A DNA stretch of 64,000 nucleotides from Calditrichia bacterium (lineage in GTDB: Bacteria; Calditrichota; Calditrichia; RBG-13-44-9; J075). The translations under genes and the position numbers were made by a program. Shown here one piece after another: positions 61,128-64,000 of the stretch. The notes beneath the pieces are model-generated. The model was given only the letters and a program-made list of their open reading frames with translations. It made no database searches and was not told the DNA's origin. Positions within the stretch are counted from its first letter, which is position 1; each line of letters begins with the position of its first letter. The stretch lies in assembly GCA_020635015.1 (NCBI GenBank), contig JACKAP010000003.1:186001-250000 (forward strand). The letters run 5' to 3'.

Positions 61128-62521
61128 ATCGCGATTACCGATTCGTTGGATGAACTGAAGCTGGTTTTAATCTCTTCGCCGTTATGGGTGATGAAACGCA
61201 CGGTATTTTTGGCCTGCCGCTGCCGTTTGGCATGCGCCAGGGCGTCCAGGGCATTGACGAAGAACACCCTCCGCACCAGGGAGGGGGGCTGGCTTTTTTG
61301 AAAGGTCTCGGCGGCATCGTAGAAGCACAGGTTGAGATCTTGCGGGCGACCGTTGCCGAGGTTCTCCAGTTGGGCGAGCGGGCATAGCGAAGAGAAGACC
61401 AGCAAATTGGAGCCGCCCTTCAGGCGATGAAAATTGTCGCGAATATACACATCGAGCGGAAGCTGTTTCTGCCATCCGGCGGCGCTCACCCGGTAGAGCA
61501 TCGCCTGGTAAGCATCGAGTTCATAGTGCATCGATATGCTCTGGTCGATTATCAGCTTAACCGTAAACCCCTGCTCCAGGATCGAATCGATTACCTGGCG
61601 CACCTTCTCTTTATAAATGTCCAGCAGGAATGCTTTCAGCGCCAGCGGGCGGTTCGGTGGAGAACCGTCATAAAAACTTACCAGCACATTGATATGAGAA
61701 ACGTAAGGGAAGGTGCGGTCGTGAGTGCGCACGGTCAGCTCCCGCGCCCGGGCGTAATTTTTCCAGATGATGCGCCTGATATCATCTCCCGGGGCATATT
61801 TCTTATAGTCGAGCAACTCGCCCTTGGCCACTTTGTGCTGCACAATCTTCAGCACCGGATCTTCCGACTTGGTGGTGATGATCGGCACCTCTGCTTCATC
61901 ACGGCGGGGCGGTTCGGTAAATACACCGCCATATTCCGCTTCCCGGAAAGGCCAGGAGAAGAGGTGAAAGAAATCCTCAAAATGCACAAAACTGTATTTA
62001 ACCCGGTAATCTTTCACATTGGGCAGCCAGAGCGGTTTTTGTGACAGCATCCCGATTTTTTTGCGGTTCTCATAGATGCTGCGGTCCAGCAGCAGTTCTT
62101 CGGAGGCGGCGAAACTGTCAAAGATCAGTTTGACCCGGGCAAATCCGAACAGCGGCTTGCGGATGCCATAAATCCGGATGTCGGCATCAACCAGGCCGGG
62201 AGCGGCATTTGCCTCCTTGAAGCTGATCTTGACCACATCATTGCGGTCGGCGGTTTCCGTGGCCAGCACCCGTTTTTTGAACAGCAGCGACAGGTAGGGC
62301 GGCAGGGAGGTCAGCAGGCTGAAAAGAAACACGGCGCTGCAGAAGAAGAGCGCGATGCCGCTCAATACGATCTGCACCCGTGCGCTGTCTCCGCCCAGGG
62401 AGGAGAACTCGGTGTACCAATGATAGGACAGGTAGGACAGGATCAATAATAGAAAGAAATTTCGGCGCAGAAAAATAAAGTTGGCATAATATTGCAGCTT
62501 TTGTTTACGCATCTCCGGCAC
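61124..62521 (-). CDS. DUF58-domain membrane protein
   Basis: 465 residues, starting at a GTG with AGGAG upstream. Two N-terminal membrane segments (FFLLLILSYLSYHWY; IVLSGIALFFCSAVFLFSLL), a beta domain, then the DUF58 signature LLDYKKYAPGDDIRRIIWKN, ARARELTVRTHD and a VWA-like fold behind it. It is the first gene of the operon. DUF58 proteins work with MoxR ATPases in assembling or regulating periplasmic or surface structures. Confidence 0.9.
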   Translation of the reverse strand: MPEMRKQKLQYYANFIFLRRNFFLLLILSYLSYHWYTEFSSLGGDSARVQIVLSGIALFFCSAVFLFSLLTSLPPYLSLLFKKRVLATETADRNDVVKISFKEANAAPGLVDADIRIYGIRKPLFGFARVKLIFDSFAASEELLLDRSIYENRKKIGMLSQKPLWLPNVKDYRVKYSFVHFEDFFHLFSWPFREAEYGGVFTEPPRRDEAEVPIITTKSEDPVLKIVQHKVAKGELLDYKKYAPGDDIRRIIWKNYARARELTVRTHDRTFPYVSHINVLVSFYDGSPPNRPLALKAFLLDIYKEKVRQVIDSILEQGFTVKLIIDQSISMHYELDAYQAMLYRVSAAGWQKQLPLDVYIRDNFHRLKGGSNLLVFSSLCPLAQLENLGNGRPQDLNLCFYDAAETFQKSQPPSLVRRVFFVNALDALAHAKRQRQAKNTVRFITHNGEEIKTSFSSSNESVIAI

Positions 62522-62598
62522 GCGGCTCCTGTGGGGTTATGTTTTAGATACTGCGCTATCTTAAATTTGCTGCTGATCTAAGCTATTAAATTTTTAAA

Positions 62599-62690
62599 GT
62601 TAGTTCTTGGTTATTGGTTCTTGGTTATTGGTAATTGGTTATTGGCAAAAGACTGTCTTGACCAATAGCCAACAACCAACAACCAATGAC
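62599..62690. repeat. GGTTATT heptamer inverted repeat
   Basis: TTGGTTATTGGTTCTTGGTTATTGG words (about 62607-62645) and ACCAATAGCCAACAACCAAC words (62661-62687) are imperfect complementary arms. Intergenic between the enoyl-CoA hydratase and DUF58 genes. Confidence 0.6.
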
Positions 62691-62747
62691 GAGTTAAAAA
62701 TACTTAATAAAGCGCAAGCCGCGCCAGGGCAAAGAACTGCTGCCCCG

Positions 62748-63512
62748 CTATTCCCGCAGCAGGAAACGGTTTACGAAACCGCGGAAATCCGGCCCCATCC
62801 AGAGATCGGCAAACAATTCGGTCTCAGCATCCGCCATTGCCCACCGATCGTTCAACTCCATTTGCTGTGCCAGTTCCAGGAAGCCTTTGACTGCATCGCG
62901 GGAATTGGCGGCGATTCGCAGTGCCAAATCCCGGCAGGCATCCGGCAGGGCTTGCGGCGACACGACCTCGTCAATCAATCCGACACGCAGCGCTTCTGCA
63001 GCGTTGATGGTATCGCCGCTCAGGAACAAGCGCAGGGCGGCAGCGCGGCCGATCTGATGAAACAACCGCCGTCCTCCTCCCCACCCGGTGATGATGCCGT
63101 TCGGGGCCTGGCGGAAGCTGAACTTCGCATGTGCCGCAGCAATGCGGATATGGCAGGCGGTGAGTATTTCGCAGCCGCCGCCCAAAGCATTGCCGTTCAC
63201 TGCCGCGATTACCGGCCGTCCGCCGTAAAATAGCCGTTCCAGGATCGACTGCATCCGCCGCGACATTTCCCGGCAGGCTTCCCGGGTATTCAACGTGGCA
63301 AAGTAACGTAGATCGCCGCCGGCGCAAAATGTGGTACTTCCGCCGCCCGACAGGATAATGGCACGCACCGATTCGTCTGCTTCTATCACTTCCAGATTTG
63401 CTTCCAGGGTTTCCATTACCCGCACATCCACCGCATTGTGCACCTCCGGGCGATTGAGCGTGATCCGGGCAATATGATTATCTATCTGCAATTCGACGAC
63501 CGGTTCCGGCAT
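62748..63512 (-). CDS. Enoyl-CoA hydratase/isomerase family protein
   Basis: 254 residues. Crotonase fold: ITLNRPEVHNAVDVRVMETL, CAGGDLRYFAT (oxyanion hole), AVNGNALGGGCEILTACHIRIA and FRQAPNGIITGWGGG. The Glu of the usual first catalytic position in the GGxxE region is not clear (GNALGGGCEI); the exact reaction cannot be told. AGGAG precedes the ATG. Stand-alone gene. Confidence 0.9.
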   Translation of the reverse strand: MPEPVVELQIDNHIARITLNRPEVHNAVDVRVMETLEANLEVIEADESVRAIILSGGGSTTFCAGGDLRYFATLNTREACREMSRRMQSILERLFYGGRPVIAAVNGNALGGGCEILTACHIRIAAAHAKFSFRQAPNGIITGWGGGRRLFHQIGRAAALRLFLSGDTINAAEALRVGLIDEVVSPQALPDACRDLALRIAANSRDAVKGFLELAQQMELNDRWAMADAETELFADLWMGPDFRGFVNRFLLRE

Positions 63513-63535
63513 GTCGCTCCTGATATTTATATAGA

Positions 63536-63660
63536 GTTAATGGGTAAATGAGTAAATGAGGAAAAACGGACAAGGTGAGCAAGCGTCTTTAACCCATCAA
63601 CCCATACACCCATTAACCCATCAACAACGCCTTCATCCCCATATTCGGCGTTTACGCCGA
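63536..63660. repeat. GTTAATGGG inverted repeat and hairpin
   Basis: GTTAATGGGT (63536-63545) and ACCCATTAAC (63608-63617) are perfect arms within further AACCCATCAACCC words. TCGGCGT (63645-63651) and ACGCCGA (63654-63660) form a short hairpin just beyond the stop of the ATPase gene and may end its transcript. Confidence 0.6.
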
Positions 63661-63666
63661 CATTCT

Positions 63667-64000
63667 TTATCCGTAAAAATCCTCATCGGATAATTCCTCG
63701 CCGCGATCATCATCTTCGCTGTCGAACATGCTGCTGAGCAGGTCGCGGAACTGCAGGCCGGCGTCGATCAGGTGCTTACTCAGGAAGGAATATTCCGCCA
63801 GCCCGTGCAGGGCAAATTCCATCAGGAAAAGCTGGGTTTCGGCATCGGCCCGGGGATGATATTTCTTGGCCAGATCGAACAATCCCGGCACCCCGATCAG
63901 CGCTTTGCGGTATTCGGCCTGGGGGATATCATTCAGCAGATCGATCTTATTGCCGGCGCCAAACCAGTTGACGATCTTTTGGTATGGATTCTCCGGGCCG
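63667..64000 (-). CDS. Magnesium-chelatase-like AAA ATPase, C-terminal part only
   Basis: The 3' 110 codons; the gene continues past the right edge. The tail reads GPENPYQKIVNWFGAGNKID, LLNDIPQAEYRKALIGVPGL, FLMEFALHGLAEYSFLSKHL and ends in an acidic tail (DSEDDDRGEELSDEDFYG). This matches the C-terminus of the ChlI-like/sigma-54-interacting ATPases common in FCB bacteria, but the ATPase core is outside the window. Confidence 0.6.
   Translation of the reverse strand, partial: GPENPYQKIVNWFGAGNKIDLLNDIPQAEYRKALIGVPGLFDLAKKYHPRADAETQLFLMEFALHGLAEYSFLSKHLIDAGLQFRDLLSSMFDSEDDDRGEELSDEDFYG

Overview
The window looks like a chromosomal segment of a Gram-negative bacterium of the FCB superphylum. 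Supporting traits are two secreted proteins ending in a YPNPFNP-type C-terminal sorting domain (type IX secretion style), an ECF sigma/FecR/TonB-receptor (STN plus carboxypeptidase-regulatory domain)/lipoprotein module, a DUF58-transglutaminase-MoxR operon, and B12-dependent methylmalonyl-CoA mutase in two subunits. A Calditrichota/KSB1-like lineage would fit, but that is inference; no rRNA or tRNA was seen to anchor it. Coding DNA is GC-rich and tightly packed, with several 4-base ATGA overlaps.

Layout. 1-7 kb (minus strand): mutS (cut by the left edge) behind a soluble multi-GAF/PAS histidine kinase, then a biotin-protein ligase. 6.7-13.8 kb (minus): meaB, mutB, mutA and an alanine/glycine:cation symporter. 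14-18 kb: small regulatory genes (ribbon-helix-helix-like peptide, two STAS proteins, KhpA, an HD-domain hydrolase, a DUF1232 protein, a YjjX-type NTPase). 18.4-21 kb: a membrane-fusion protein and a MacB-type permease without their ATPase. 21-31.3 kb: amino-acid and amino-sugar salvage: a ROK sugar kinase with glycosylasparaginase, an SDR threonine dehydrogenase, and a near-complete trans-4-hydroxyproline degradation cluster (epimerase, FAD dehydrogenase, deaminase, ketoglutarate-semialdehyde dehydrogenase, GntR regulator) with a second FAD dehydrogenase facing it. 31.8-37.4 kb: the sigma/FecR/TonB-receptor/lipoprotein operon. 37.7-47.2 kb: a 2047-residue Asp-box/FnIII exoprotein with an internal 1.4-kb duplication, and an M36/M4-like metalloprotease. 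47.3-54.3 kb: bisphosphate nucleotidase, a protein with two AP2-like repeats, an antiporter/FAH/dihydroorotase operon and a MATE transporter. 54.5-62.5 kb: DUF58, transglutaminase, MoxR, TPR protein, small membrane protein. The right edge has an enoyl-CoA hydratase and a truncated Mg-chelatase-like ATPase.

The genes suggest a heterotroph living on protein and glycoprotein: secreted peptidase, TonB uptake, Ala/Gly import, and breakdown of hydroxyproline, threonine and GlcNAc-asparagine, with propionyl-CoA carbon entering through methylmalonyl-CoA. The most unusual feature is between the genes: more than twenty intergenic inverted repeats, many built from tandem heptamers whose two arms are complementary (resembling the heptanucleotide STRR repeats described in filamentous cyanobacteria), including perfect arms of 31, 25 and 19 bp and a perfect 40-bp palindrome. 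Three long genes have their 3' ends in a shifted frame, which points either to assembly indels or to real decay.
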